Shown piece by piece: positions 16,392 through 24,970 of a stretch of DNA of 43,548 nucleotides (the first letter of the stretch is position 1; the number at the start of each line of letters is the position of its first letter). Source of the stretch: an uncultured Clostridia bacterium. GTDB taxonomy: Bacteria; Bacillota; Clostridia; UMGS1810. The notes under the pieces are model-generated. The model ran no database searches. It had not been told where the DNA came from and saw only the letters and a program-made list of their open reading frames with translations. Where the stretch lies: NCBI GenBank assembly GCA_934481345.1, contig CAKSPF010000013.1, positions 1 through 43,548 of the forward strand, read 5' to 3'. The translations under genes and the position numbers were made by a program.

Positions 16392-16427
16392 TCTCTTTTA
16401 CACCTATTTAATAATATTTACAATTTT

Positions 16428-16931
16428 TTAATCTTCCGTCGGAATTTCCCTCGCGAGTGCGCGGTTTGTATATGCGCCGTCCCATGTAACGTCCTTTATG
16501 ATTTCTATATAATCGGGGAGCTGATATTGTTCGTTTTCGGACTCAAGCTCTATTTCAAGATATGCCTGTTTTCTCCAAAAAGGAAAAACATCTATTTCGA
16601 GAGTGTGTCCCATATACGGTATGCAATATCTTTTTTTGTATATCGCATTAAGCTTCGGGTCTGCATTCTTTTTGAGTTCAATGTATTCATCTTCTGTAAT
16701 CATGCATTCTTTTTCTATTCTCTTCATGCCCGTTATATGGCGCTTTTTAGTGTGATAATACTTATAGTTTCCGCTGCTGCCGCGCTTTCTTATTCTTTCG
16801 GAAAAACCGCTGCCGCAATCCGCAAGGTATATCTGCTCTATCTCGGTACACTCGCATCCGGGCAGGGACTGCAAAAATCCCTCATCGGGAAAACGTATCA
16901 GAAACTTTTTTTCAATTTCTATATCCTTCAT
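16428..16931 (-). CDS. CYTH-domain protein (triphosphate tunnel metalloenzyme family)
   Basis: A 167-residue protein covering one CYTH domain. It starts IEIEKKFLIRFPD, the ExExK-type signature, and later shows strands with alternating charged residues (SERIRKRGS, KKRYCIPYM, TLEIDVFPFW, LEIELES) that form the tunnel. Family members hydrolyse tripolyphosphate or bind triphosphorylated compounds. The substrate is unknown here. It lies 13 bases after asnS with its own ATG, likely in an operon. Confidence 0.85.
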   Translation of the reverse strand: MKDIEIEKKFLIRFPDEGFLQSLPGCECTEIEQIYLADCGSGFSERIRKRGSSGNYKYYHTKKRHITGMKRIEKECMITEDEYIELKKNADPKLNAIYKKRYCIPYMGHTLEIDVFPFWRKQAYLEIELESENEQYQLPDYIEIIKDVTWDGAYTNRALAREIPTED

Positions 16932-16944
16932 GTTAAACCCTCCG

Positions 16945-18339
16945 TTAAAACTCTGCGTTTCCGACAGTGCGCGGATACGGTATCACGTCGCGTATATTTG
17001 TCATACCCGTAAGATACATAATCATGCGCTCAAATCCGAGCCCGAATCCCGCGTGCTTTGCACTGCCGTATCTTCTCAGATTAACATACCACCAATAGTC
17101 CTTTTCGCTGAGTCCGAGCTCCTTCATTCTGTTAAGAAGAACATCAAGTCTTTCCTCGCGCTGACTTCCGCCTATTATCTCACCGACCCCCGGCACAAGC
17201 AAATCCATTGCCGCTACGGTTTTGCCGTCGTCATTTAAACGCATGTAAAACGACTTTATTTCCTTCGGATAGTCTACCACAAATACAGGACCGCCGAATA
17301 TTTTTTCCGTGAGGTACCGCTCATGCTCCGTCTGAAGGTCAAGTCCCCACTCTGCCGGGTATTTAAATTCATGCCCGCTTTCTTTCAGAAGCTTTACCGC
17401 CTCGGTATAGGTAACTCTCCTGCACTCGCTGTCCGCAAGCTTTCTGAGCCTGTCAATAAGTCCCTTTTCCGTAAATTTATCGAAAAGCTCCATTTCATCA
17501 CTGCAATTTTTCAGTACATCTCTGATAATATGGCAAATCATATCCCAGGCAAGCTCCATGTCATCATTTAAGTCCGCAAAGGCAATTTCCGGCTCAATCA
17601 TCCAAAACTCCGCCGCATGCCTTGCGGTGTTTGAGTTTTCCGCTCTGAAGGTCGGACCGAAGGTATATATTTTGCCGAAAGCCATTGCATATGTTTCTCC
17701 CTCAAGCTGTCCGGAAACCGTCAGATTTGTGCTCTTGCCGAAGAAATCCCTGCCAAAATCCACAGTTTTGTCACCGTTTTTCGGAACATTCTCCAAATCA
17801 AGCGTTGTTATGCGGAACATTTCGCCTGCGCCTTCGCAGTCCGAACCAGTTATAATCGGTGTATTGACATATACAAAACCCCTCTCGTCAAAAAAGCTGT
17901 GTATCGCATATGCAGTGCGGCTTCTCACACGGAAAACCGCCGAATAAAGATTTGTCCTCGCCCGAAGATATGCCTGCGTTCTCAGAAATTCCGCAGTATG
18001 CCTTTTCGGCTGAATGGGATAATCCGGAGTTGACGTTCCCTCAACCGTGATTTTCTCCGCCTTTATTTCAAACGGCTGTTTCATTTCGGGCGTAAGAACA
18101 ACCTTTCCCTTTACAACAACGGCAGCGCCTATGTTCTGCGAGGCAATTTCATCATAATTTGACAAAGCCGCGCGCTCAAACACCGCCTGAACATTTTTCA
18201 GACAGCTTCCGTCGTTTATATTCAAAAATCCAAAGTCCTTTCCCGCACGGAGATTGCGTACCCATCCGCCTATTGTAACGTCTGCGCCGTCATACCCGTT
18301 CAAATTTGTAAAAATATCGCTTGCATAATGTTTTTTCAT
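16945..18339 (-). CDS. asnS: Asparaginyl-tRNA synthetase
   Basis: Charges tRNA-Asn; 464 residues, a class IIb enzyme. An N-terminal OB-fold (about 18-100) is followed by the catalytic core with motif 2 near FGPTFRAENSNTARHAAEFW and motif 3 in GFGLGFERMIMYLTG. Direct AsnRS implies Asn-tRNA need not be made by the amidotransferase route, though that route may coexist. The start has a GGAGG site. A promoter (TTGATT 18404-18409, TATAAT 18381-18386) sits close upstream. No T-box is seen. Confidence 0.97.
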   Translation of the reverse strand: MKKHYASDIFTNLNGYDGADVTIGGWVRNLRAGKDFGFLNINDGSCLKNVQAVFERAALSNYDEIASQNIGAAVVVKGKVVLTPEMKQPFEIKAEKITVEGTSTPDYPIQPKRHTAEFLRTQAYLRARTNLYSAVFRVRSRTAYAIHSFFDERGFVYVNTPIITGSDCEGAGEMFRITTLDLENVPKNGDKTVDFGRDFFGKSTNLTVSGQLEGETYAMAFGKIYTFGPTFRAENSNTARHAAEFWMIEPEIAFADLNDDMELAWDMICHIIRDVLKNCSDEMELFDKFTEKGLIDRLRKLADSECRRVTYTEAVKLLKESGHEFKYPAEWGLDLQTEHERYLTEKIFGGPVFVVDYPKEIKSFYMRLNDDGKTVAAMDLLVPGVGEIIGGSQREERLDVLLNRMKELGLSEKDYWWYVNLRRYGSAKHAGFGLGFERMIMYLTGMTNIRDVIPYPRTVGNAEF

Positions 18340-18380
18340 TGTAATTCCTCCGGTATTTTTTGTCAGACCACTTTTATTAG

Positions 18381-18409
18381 ATTATATCCCAATAAATACA
18401 ATAAATCAA
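18381..18409 (-). promoter_or_regulatory. Promoter of asnS-CYTH
   Basis: On the minus strand, TTGATT (18404-18409), a 17-base spacer and TATAAT (18381-18386). The leader of about 35 bases has no visible regulatory fold. Confidence 0.7.
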
Positions 18410-18434
18410 TACCGTTTAATTTACAATTTGTTAA

Positions 18435-18491
18435 TTGATTTATTTTGATATAATTGGTATAATATGTTTAAGCAAGACTCGAGTCTTGCTT
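18435..18491 (+). promoter_or_regulatory. Promoter and perfect palindrome upstream of citrate synthase
   Basis: TTGATT (18435-18440), a 17-base spacer and TATAAT (18458-18463) with TGG before it (extended -10). A perfect 22-base palindrome, made of AAGCAAGACTC and its reverse complement, spans 18470-18491, starting exactly where transcription should begin. It could be an operator or a start-of-transcript stem. The GCAAGAC/GTCTTGC arms resemble a palindrome in the promoter array at 3670-3690. Confidence 0.65.
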
Positions 18492-18522
18492 ATATAAAAC
18501 TCTATTTGAAGGAGGAACCCGA

Positions 18523-19884
18523 ATGAAAAAATCTTATTCTGAAATAACACCGTATATAAAAGAGCTTGCACGAACCTCGTGCAAAAACAACAAAATAAAA
18601 CCCGAAATGTATCAGAAGCATAACGTCAAACGCGGTCTGAGGGATTTAGACGGCAACGGCGTAGTAACAGGTCTTACGGAAATATCAAATATCAAGGCAA
18701 AGGAAAAGCTTTCGGACGGAACAACCGTTCCCTGCGACGGTCAGCTATTCTACCGCGGCATAAATGTGCGCGACCTTGTTAACGGATTTATGACTGACGG
18801 CCGTTTCGGCTTTGAGGAAACCGTTTATCTGCTTTTGTTCTCAAAGCTGCCCGACAAAGCACAGCTTGAAAAATTCACAAATACACTTGCCGAATACAGA
18901 ACTCTGCCCACCTCGTTTGTAAGAGATATGATTTTAAAAGCGCCGGGGCACAACCTGATGAATATTCTCGCGCGCAGTGTTCTTGCACTGTATGCCTATG
19001 ATGAAAACCCCGACGATATATCAATACCGAATGTATTAAGGCAAAGCCTTCAGCTTATAGCTGTATTTCCGCTTCTTTCGGTCTACGGCTATCAGTCGTT
19101 TCAGCACTACTACAACGGTCAGAGCCTGTGCATACACCTTCCGAAAAAGGAACTGTCAACAGCCGAAAACATACTTCATCTGCTGCGCGGGGAAAACAAA
19201 TATACCGACCTTGAGACGAAAATATTAGACCTTGCAATGGTTCTCCATGCGGAGCACGGCGGCGGAAACAATTCCTCGTTTACAACGCATGTGGTAACTT
19301 CTTCGGGAACGGATACCTACGCTTCCGTTGCAGCGGCTCTCGGCTCGCTCAAAGGCCCGCGTCACGGCGGCGCAAACATAAAAGTCGTACACATGTTTGA
19401 CGATATGAAAAACTCGATAAATACAAATGACAAAGACCAAATCAAGGATTATCTTGCCCGTCTTCTGGATAAACAGGCATTTGACAAGGCCGGCCTTATA
19501 TACGGTATGGGGCATGCGGTCTATTCAAAATCCGATCCGAGATCTGATATTTTAAGAGGCTGCGCCAAAAAACTTGCCGTGGCAAAAGGCTGCGAGGCAG
19601 ACTACGAACTATACGAAACGGTAGCTTCGCTTGCACCGCAGATAATAGCCGAAAAGAGAAAGATGTATAAAGGAATAAGCGCAAATGTTGATTTCTATTC
19701 CGGTCTTGTATACAAAATGCTGGAGCTTCCCTATGAAATGTATACTCCGATATTTGCAATATCACGAATTGCGGGCTGGAGTGCACACCGCATAGAAGAG
19801 ATACAAAACAACGGAAAAATAATCCGTCCGGCATATATAAATGTAAAAAAAGAAACGGAGTATGTAAAGCTTGATGAAAGATAA
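18523..19884 (+). CDS. gltA: Citrate synthase
   Basis: Condenses oxaloacetate and acetyl-CoA to citrate; 453 residues. Catalytic His residues lie in LHAEHGGGNNSS and GMGHAVYSKSDPR, and the Asp in NVDFYSGLVYKML. In a Clostridia setting it most likely feeds an incomplete TCA route to 2-oxoglutarate and glutamate, consistent with the GOGAT genes 7 kb away. The start has an AGGAGGAA site. It overlaps the next gene by 11 bases (frames differ). No aconitase or isocitrate dehydrogenase lies in the window. A methylcitrate synthase role cannot be excluded by eye. Confidence 0.92.
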   Translation: MKKSYSEITPYIKELARTSCKNNKIKPEMYQKHNVKRGLRDLDGNGVVTGLTEISNIKAKEKLSDGTTVPCDGQLFYRGINVRDLVNGFMTDGRFGFEETVYLLLFSKLPDKAQLEKFTNTLAEYRTLPTSFVRDMILKAPGHNLMNILARSVLALYAYDENPDDISIPNVLRQSLQLIAVFPLLSVYGYQSFQHYYNGQSLCIHLPKKELSTAENILHLLRGENKYTDLETKILDLAMVLHAEHGGGNNSSFTTHVVTSSGTDTYASVAAALGSLKGPRHGGANIKVVHMFDDMKNSINTNDKDQIKDYLARLLDKQAFDKAGLIYGMGHAVYSKSDPRSDILRGCAKKLAVAKGCEADYELYETVASLAPQIIAEKRKMYKGISANVDFYSGLVYKMLELPYEMYTPIFAISRIAGWSAHRIEEIQNNGKIIRPAYINVKKETEYVKLDER

Positions 19885-20437
19885 AAACAACCGCATACTG
19901 CTTTCGCTTTTTCTATCGTTTTTAAAAATCGGCGCTTTTACTTTCGGCGGAGGCTATGCCATGATACCTCTCATACAAAAAGAAATTGCCGATGACAAAA
20001 AATGGATTACCCCGGACGAAATCCTCGAAATCGTTGCAATAGCGGAATCGACACCGGGGCCTATAGCCGTAAATGCCGCAACCTTTACCGGTTATACGGT
20101 ATGCGGTTTTTGGGGAGCGGTCTGTGCCACTCTGGGCGTTGTTCTGCCGTCGTTTGTCATTATTACCGCAGTATCCTTTGTGCTCGGCGCATTTATGCAC
20201 CTTAAAGTAATACAGTATGCATTTCTGGGTATACGTGCAGGTATTCTCGCGCTCATTCTGAGGGCGCTGTTTCAGATGTTCAGGCTCTGCCCGAAAAACA
20301 TAACCGCATATGTCATTGCCTTTTTGGCTTTTGTACTTAGTGCATTTACGCATTTTAACGTGCTTTTTGTTATTATCGGTTCGGCTGTGGCAGGGCTTTT
20401 GCACTTCCTTATGATTACAAGGAGGTATGCAAAATGA
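19874..20437 (+). CDS. Chromate transporter (CHR) family protein, first half
   Basis: A 187-residue membrane protein of about five or six segments, carrying one CHR domain. Motifs FTFGGGYAMIPLIQKEI near residue 20 and AIAESTPGPIAVNAATFTGY near residue 55 are family hallmarks. It is a short-chain CHR protein, normally paired with a second copy. I start it at ATG 19874; the earlier TTG at 19871 is less likely. Its 4-base overlap with the next gene indicates coupled translation. The real substrate in anaerobes is unknown; chromate or sulphate is the family assumption. Confidence 0.92.
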   Translation: MKDKNNRILLSLFLSFLKIGAFTFGGGYAMIPLIQKEIADDKKWITPDEILEIVAIAESTPGPIAVNAATFTGYTVCGFWGAVCATLGVVLPSFVIITAVSFVLGAFMHLKVIQYAFLGIRAGILALILRALFQMFRLCPKNITAYVIAFLAFVLSAFTHFNVLFVIIGSAVAGLLHFLMITRRYAK

Positions 20438-21000
20438 TTTTTTTAGATTTGTTTGCCGCATTTTTTAAAATCGGTCTTTTCACTTTCGGCGGTGGTTATG
20501 CAATGCTTCCGCTTATTCAGAATGAAGTGACGTCAAAAAAATGGATAACGCTGACAGACCTTATAAATTTTATTGCGGTAAGCGAGAGCACACCGGGACC
20601 TTTTGCAATTAACATTTCCACATTCGTAGGCTGCCGCAGAGGCGGTATACCCGGGGCATTTTTTGCCACACTCGGCGTTGTTCTGCCTTCATTTGTGATA
20701 ATAATTATAATTGCAAGATTTTATGAAAAATTCAAATCAAGCAAAATAATTAAAGGCTGTATGTCGGGATTGAAACCCTGTGTCGTCGGACTTATAAGCG
20801 CAGCGGCAATATCCGTGGGCAAAACTGTTTTTTTCCCGGACGGATTTGAATTAAATACAGTAAAAAGCGTTTGCTTTGCAGTGTCAGTGTGCATTTTTGC
20901 ATTGACTGCATTTTTGTCATTTAAAAGGGTTCACCCTATTATGATAATCTGCATTTCCGCACTGCTCGGAATGATATCCGGATACGCTTTTGCATTATAA
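20434..21000 (+). CDS. Chromate transporter (CHR) family protein, second half
   Basis: The partner of the preceding gene: 188 residues, same domain, with FTFGGGYAMLPLIQNEV and AVSESTPGPFAINISTFVG. Paired short CHR proteins are thought to form one transporter, replacing the long two-domain ChrA. Its ATG overlaps the stop of the first gene. A promoter for the next gene starts just after its stop. Confidence 0.92.
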   Translation: MIFLDLFAAFFKIGLFTFGGGYAMLPLIQNEVTSKKWITLTDLINFIAVSESTPGPFAINISTFVGCRRGGIPGAFFATLGVVLPSFVIIIIIARFYEKFKSSKIIKGCMSGLKPCVVGLISAAAISVGKTVFFPDGFELNTVKSVCFAVSVCIFALTAFLSFKRVHPIMIICISALLGMISGYAFAL

Positions 21001-21009
21001 GCAAATGGC

Positions 21010-21038
21010 TTGAATTTTTTATTAATATATGTTAAAAT
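21010..21038 (+). promoter_or_regulatory. Promoter of the flavodiiron protein gene
   Basis: TTGAAT (21010-21015) and TAAAAT (21033-21038) with a 17-base spacer, directly after the CHR gene stop. It gives the flavodiiron gene its own start of transcription. Confidence 0.6.
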
Positions 21039-21071
21039 ATTTAAAAAATTTTTACAAAGGAGCGACAAAAA

Positions 21072-22229
21072 ATGAAAATTACAAATGATATTAAATACAT
21101 CGGTGTCAATGACCATGACATCGACCTTTTTGAAGGACAGTATACCGTAGAAAACGGCATGGCATACAATTCATACCTTATTGCAGACCAAAAAAACGCC
21201 GTTCTCGATACCGTTGATGCAAACTTTACCGATGAATGGCTTGCAAATATAGAAAAATTTCTCGGTGATACCGCTCCGGACTATTTGATAATACAGCACA
21301 TGGAGCCCGACCATTCCGCAAATATTATGAATTTCATGCAAAAATATACCGACACGGTTATTGTGGCAACGGCAAAGGCATTCAAAATGATGTCACAGTT
21401 CTTCGGCACGGATTTTGCTGACAGAAGGCTTGTTGTAGGTGAAGCGGATACGTTAAACCTCGGAAAACACACCCTTAAATTTATAACCGCACCTATGGTT
21501 CACTGGCCGGAGGTTATGGTCACATACGACAGCTGTGACAAGGTTCTTTTCTCCGCAGACGGATTCGGAAAATTCGGCGCACTGGACGTTGACGAGGACT
21601 GGGCATGCGAAGCACGCCGTTATTATATAGGTATTGTGGGTAAATACGGTGCGCAGGTTCAGAGCCTGCTGAAAAAAGCGTCCGCCCTTGATATTTCGGT
21701 TATCTGCCCCCTGCACGGGCCAATCCTTACAGATAATCTTGGCTATTACATTAACCTATACAATATATGGTCGTCATATTCCGTGGAAACAGAGGGGGTT
21801 GTAATAGCTTATACCTCGGTTTACGGACATACAAAAGAAGCCGCCGAGCTACTCGCGGAAGAACTGAAAAAAGCCGGCTGTCCGAAGGTTGCGGTAAACG
21901 ACCTTGCGCGATGCGACATGGCGGAGGCGGTGGAGGACGCTTTCCGTTACGGAACACTTGTACTGGCAACCACCACATACAATAATGACGTATTTCCGTT
22001 TATGCGTGAATTTATAAATCATCTTACGGAAAGAAATTATCAGAACCGAACCGTTGCATTTATAGAAAACGGCTCATGGGCGCCTACTGCCGCAAAAACA
22101 ATGCAAAAAATGCTTGAAGGCTGCAAGAACATCACTTTTGCGGAAAATACCGTTCATATTCTGTCCGCATTAAATGCCGAAAGCACGGCTCAGATAAGCG
22201 ACCTGGCAGACGAGCTCTGCCAAAAATAA
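21072..22229 (+). CDS. fprA: Class A flavodiiron protein (oxygen or nitric oxide reductase)
   Basis: Reduces oxygen to water or NO to N2O, protecting an anaerobe. The 385-residue protein has a metallo-beta-lactamase-like diiron domain (1-250), with the HMEPDHS motif near residue 76, the histidine in MVHWPEVM, SADGFGKFGA and a CPLHGPI motif. A flavodoxin domain follows (from about 255), with AYTSVYGHTKEAA for FMN binding. No rubredoxin domain is fused, so an external electron donor is needed. The AAAGGAG site is well placed. Confidence 0.95.
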   Translation: MKITNDIKYIGVNDHDIDLFEGQYTVENGMAYNSYLIADQKNAVLDTVDANFTDEWLANIEKFLGDTAPDYLIIQHMEPDHSANIMNFMQKYTDTVIVATAKAFKMMSQFFGTDFADRRLVVGEADTLNLGKHTLKFITAPMVHWPEVMVTYDSCDKVLFSADGFGKFGALDVDEDWACEARRYYIGIVGKYGAQVQSLLKKASALDISVICPLHGPILTDNLGYYINLYNIWSSYSVETEGVVIAYTSVYGHTKEAAELLAEELKKAGCPKVAVNDLARCDMAEAVEDAFRYGTLVLATTTYNNDVFPFMREFINHLTERNYQNRTVAFIENGSWAPTAAKTMQKMLEGCKNITFAENTVHILSALNAESTAQISDLADELCQK

Positions 22230-22254
22230 ACAATCCGGCAAAGGAGTTGGTTTC

Positions 22255-22944
22255 ATGACCGATGTGCAAAAAGCGCTGTTTGGCATGAAAGACGACGGCT
22301 ACAAAAAATTTCATACAAAGCTTATACCTGCAATAAATCCGAATCTTATTATAGGCGTACGTACTCCGGATTTGAGAAAGTTTGCAAAAGAGTTTTACAG
22401 GTCGGAGGAAAGCACAAATTTCATAAAAGAACTTCCGCACGAGTATTACGAGGAAAACAATCTTCATGCATTTTTGCTTGAGCAAATCAAGAATTACGAT
22501 ACCGCCCTTGCCGAAACGGAAAGATTTCTGCCGTACATTGACAACTGGGCGACATGTGATGCGTTTGTGCCGAAGGTCTTTAAAAAAAATACCGATAAAC
22601 TCATTTTTAACATATGCGAATGGCTCAAATCCGATAAGTTATATACAGTCCGCTATGCCGTGGGACTTTTGATGAAGCTGTATCTGGGCGAAAACTTCAA
22701 ACCGGAATACGCAGAGCTTGTTTCAAAAATCAAATCCGACGAATACTATATCAATATGATGCTCGCCTGGTATTTTGCTACCGCACTGGCAAAGCAATAT
22801 GACGCCGTCATACCGTATATAACCCAAAGGCGGCTTGACAAATGGGTTCATAACAAAACAATCCAAAAAGCGGTTGAAAGCTACCGTATACCGCCCGAAA
22901 CAAAAGCGTATCTTAAAACCTTTAAAATATCCCTGCAATCATGA
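22255..22944 (+). CDS. AlkD-like DNA alkylation repair protein
   Basis: A 229-residue all-helical HEAT-repeat-like protein of the AlkC/AlkD superfamily. The GVRTPDLRKFAKEF segment and repeated NxWATCDxF and YxxRYAVGLLM helices are typical. Family members are DNA glycosylases removing alkylated bases. It lies 26 bases after the flavodiiron gene with a GGAG site, possibly co-transcribed. The stop codon lies in the loop of a terminator stem. Function is inferred from family resemblance only. Confidence 0.82.
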   Translation: MTDVQKALFGMKDDGYKKFHTKLIPAINPNLIIGVRTPDLRKFAKEFYRSEESTNFIKELPHEYYEENNLHAFLLEQIKNYDTALAETERFLPYIDNWATCDAFVPKVFKKNTDKLIFNICEWLKSDKLYTVRYAVGLLMKLYLGENFKPEYAELVSKIKSDEYYINMMLAWYFATALAKQYDAVIPYITQRRLDKWVHNKTIQKAVESYRIPPETKAYLKTFKISLQS

Positions 22945-22957
22945 TGATTGCAGGGAT
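22929..22957. terminator. Bidirectional terminator between AlkD-like gene and metA
   Basis: ATCCCTGCAATC pairs with GATTGCAGGGAT around ATGAT, followed by T-rich sequence on the plus strand. It lies between convergent genes, and the stop codon of the plus-strand gene sits in its loop. Confidence 0.8.
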
Positions 22958-22962
22958 ATAAT

Positions 22963-23880
22963 TTATTTTATCTTGCTTATATCATACGGTGTTGCCTGAT
23001 ATACATAATAATTGAGCCAGTTATAAAACAAAAGATTTGCATGGGAGCGCCACCTTACGACAGGCTCCTTTGACGGATCGTCATCCGCAAAATAGTTTTC
23101 GGGAACATCTATGTTCTTTCCCGCGGCAACGTCGCGCTCATATTCAAGCTTTAAGGTATCCTTGTCATATTCGCCGTGACCGGTTACGAAAATCTGCTTT
23201 TTGTCGCGGCTGGCAACTATATACGCTCCTGCCTTTTCCGACACCGCAATAATCTGCAATTCTTTTATTTTACGAATGTCTTCAATGTCTACGGTCGAAT
23301 ATCTTGAATGGGGTGCATAGAATTCATCGTCAAATCCCCGTACCAGCATTGATTTTTTGCGGACAACGCTGTGACGGTACACGCCGAAAAGCTTTTTGTC
23401 AAGCACCCGTTTTTCTATACCGTAGTGATAGTAAAGCCCTGCCATTGCCGCCCAGCATATATGCAGGGTGCTTGTGACATTGCTTTTGGTCCACTCCATT
23501 ATTTTTTTGATTTCGTCCCAGTATTCCACATCGGCAAAATCAAGCCGCTCAACCGGAGCGCCTGTTATAATCATGCCGTCATATTTGTTTTGCTTTATAT
23601 CGTCAAAGCTTTTGTAAAAGCTGTTCATATGCTCTATACTTGTGTGTTTGCTTGTGTAGGTGCTCGTCCGCACAAAATCCGCCTCAATCTGAAGCGGCGT
23701 ATTTCCCAGAAGTCTTATAAGCTGAGTTTCGGTAACGATTTTGGTAGGCATAATATTCAGCACAGCTATTTTAAGCGGTCGTATATCCTGAGTCAAAGCT
23801 CTTTTTTCTGTTATGCAAAAAATATTTTCACCCTTTAAAATACTGTTTGCCGGTAAATCTGCCGGAATTTTTATAGGCAT
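22963..23880 (-). CDS. metA: Homoserine O-acyltransferase (MetA family), predicted acetyl-CoA type
   Basis: First committed step of methionine synthesis from homoserine. The 305-residue length and collinear sequence match MetA. The catalytic Cys is at 142 (STLHICWAAM), with His in TGHGEYD and the WRSHANLLFYNWLNYYVYQ end. The residue that selects the acyl donor, Gly111 in the E. coli succinyl enzyme, is Glu111 here (TGAPVERLDF). In the Bacillus cereus enzyme, Glu at this site is associated with acetyl-CoA use, so this is predicted to be an acetyltransferase. It lies 18 bases after an AEC transporter on the same strand. Confidence 0.95.
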   Translation of the reverse strand: MPIKIPADLPANSILKGENIFCITEKRALTQDIRPLKIAVLNIMPTKIVTETQLIRLLGNTPLQIEADFVRTSTYTSKHTSIEHMNSFYKSFDDIKQNKYDGMIITGAPVERLDFADVEYWDEIKKIMEWTKSNVTSTLHICWAAMAGLYYHYGIEKRVLDKKLFGVYRHSVVRKKSMLVRGFDDEFYAPHSRYSTVDIEDIRKIKELQIIAVSEKAGAYIVASRDKKQIFVTGHGEYDKDTLKLEYERDVAAGKNIDVPENYFADDDPSKEPVVRWRSHANLLFYNWLNYYVYQATPYDISKIK

Positions 23881-23898
23881 ATGTACAACACTTCCCTG

Positions 23899-24831
23899 TT
23901 ATTTTATAAATAATCCCGCAAGTCCAACCATAAGCGGAATGGTAACAATCGAATAAAGCGTGGTTATCGCAGAAATCTGCGAGCCGTATGAGGAATTCAT
24001 GTCAAATTTTTCTGCAAAAAGTGCGGCAAGCGTCGCTGTCGGGCAAGACGCACTTATCAGAATTGCTATTGCAATGCTCTGGTCTATCTTAAGTATTTTA
24101 AACAGTATGATTGCGGCAACAGGCGACAAAATGAGCCTGAAAAGCGCAACTGCATATATCTGCAAATTTTTGAACGTACTTATAATATTTGTCCTTGCCA
24201 GAAAGCTGCCCAGCAGAATCATGGCAAGCGGTGTGTTTAAATCCGCCGTATAATTTACTACAGACAATAACGGCGACGGCAGTCTTATCTGCAAAAAATA
24301 TAAAGCCAAGGCTATAACCGTGCCTATAATTCCGGGGTTAAAAATCATTGTTTTAACCGAAAGTTTTTCGCCCTTTCCCGCATACAGGTGTATTCCGTGG
24401 CTCCACGACAGCAAATTGAACACGGCAAGATATGCCGAGCCGTAAAAAACACCGCTGTTTCCGAATGCGGCATGCAAAAGCGGAATTGCCATAAATCCGC
24501 AGTTGGAGTATATACCCGAGAAACGGTCTATTTTGCGCTTTTCTTCATCTTTTACCCTGCAAAAATACAGCGCCGAAAGCGCAATCAGAATAACATGTAT
24601 CGCAACGCTTGAAATAAACGCATACATAAGTCCGCGTACCGAGTTTAAGTCAAGCTCTGTCTGATACGTCCTTATAAGCACGCAAGGAGTTACCAGAGTG
24701 AGCAGTATGCCGGACATATCCGACGCGCCTTTTTTTGACACCATTCCCGTTTTTGTCAGAATATATCCCATTACTATAAGCGCAAACATGACAAATACCT
24801 GTATGCCGACTATTGATGCTATTTTATCCAT
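23899..24831 (-). CDS. AEC family transporter (auxin efflux carrier-like)
   Basis: A 310-residue membrane protein with about 10 predicted segments in two halves of five. The VTPCVLIRTYQ and ASCPTATLAALFAEKF stretches are typical of AEC carriers, which move carboxylates, malate or amino-acid-like compounds. The substrate is unknown. Its placement ahead of metA suggests a link to methionine or a related acid, but operon membership may be incidental. A promoter with TAACAT (24864-24869) precedes it. Confidence 0.88.
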   Translation of the reverse strand: MDKIASIVGIQVFVMFALIVMGYILTKTGMVSKKGASDMSGILLTLVTPCVLIRTYQTELDLNSVRGLMYAFISSVAIHVILIALSALYFCRVKDEEKRKIDRFSGIYSNCGFMAIPLLHAAFGNSGVFYGSAYLAVFNLLSWSHGIHLYAGKGEKLSVKTMIFNPGIIGTVIALALYFLQIRLPSPLLSVVNYTADLNTPLAMILLGSFLARTNIISTFKNLQIYAVALFRLILSPVAAIILFKILKIDQSIAIAILISASCPTATLAALFAEKFDMNSSYGSQISAITTLYSIVTIPLMVGLAGLFIK

Positions 24832-24863
24832 TAATTAAAACCCCTTGTCCGATGTATATTTTT

Positions 24864-24892
24864 ATGTTACCATATTTCAGACTGCATTTCAA
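24864..24892 (-). promoter_or_regulatory. Promoter of AEC transporter-metA
   Basis: On the minus strand, TTGAAA (24887-24892), a 17-base spacer and TAACAT (24864-24869), with TGG before the -10. No S-box (SAM) riboswitch motif is seen in the short leader, although the pair includes metA. Confidence 0.65.
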
Positions 24893-24970
24893 CCGAACCG
24901 GTACATACCTTGATAATTATTAGCTTTATGCATAAATAAAACTTATTATACGCGCAGTTATTTATATATA

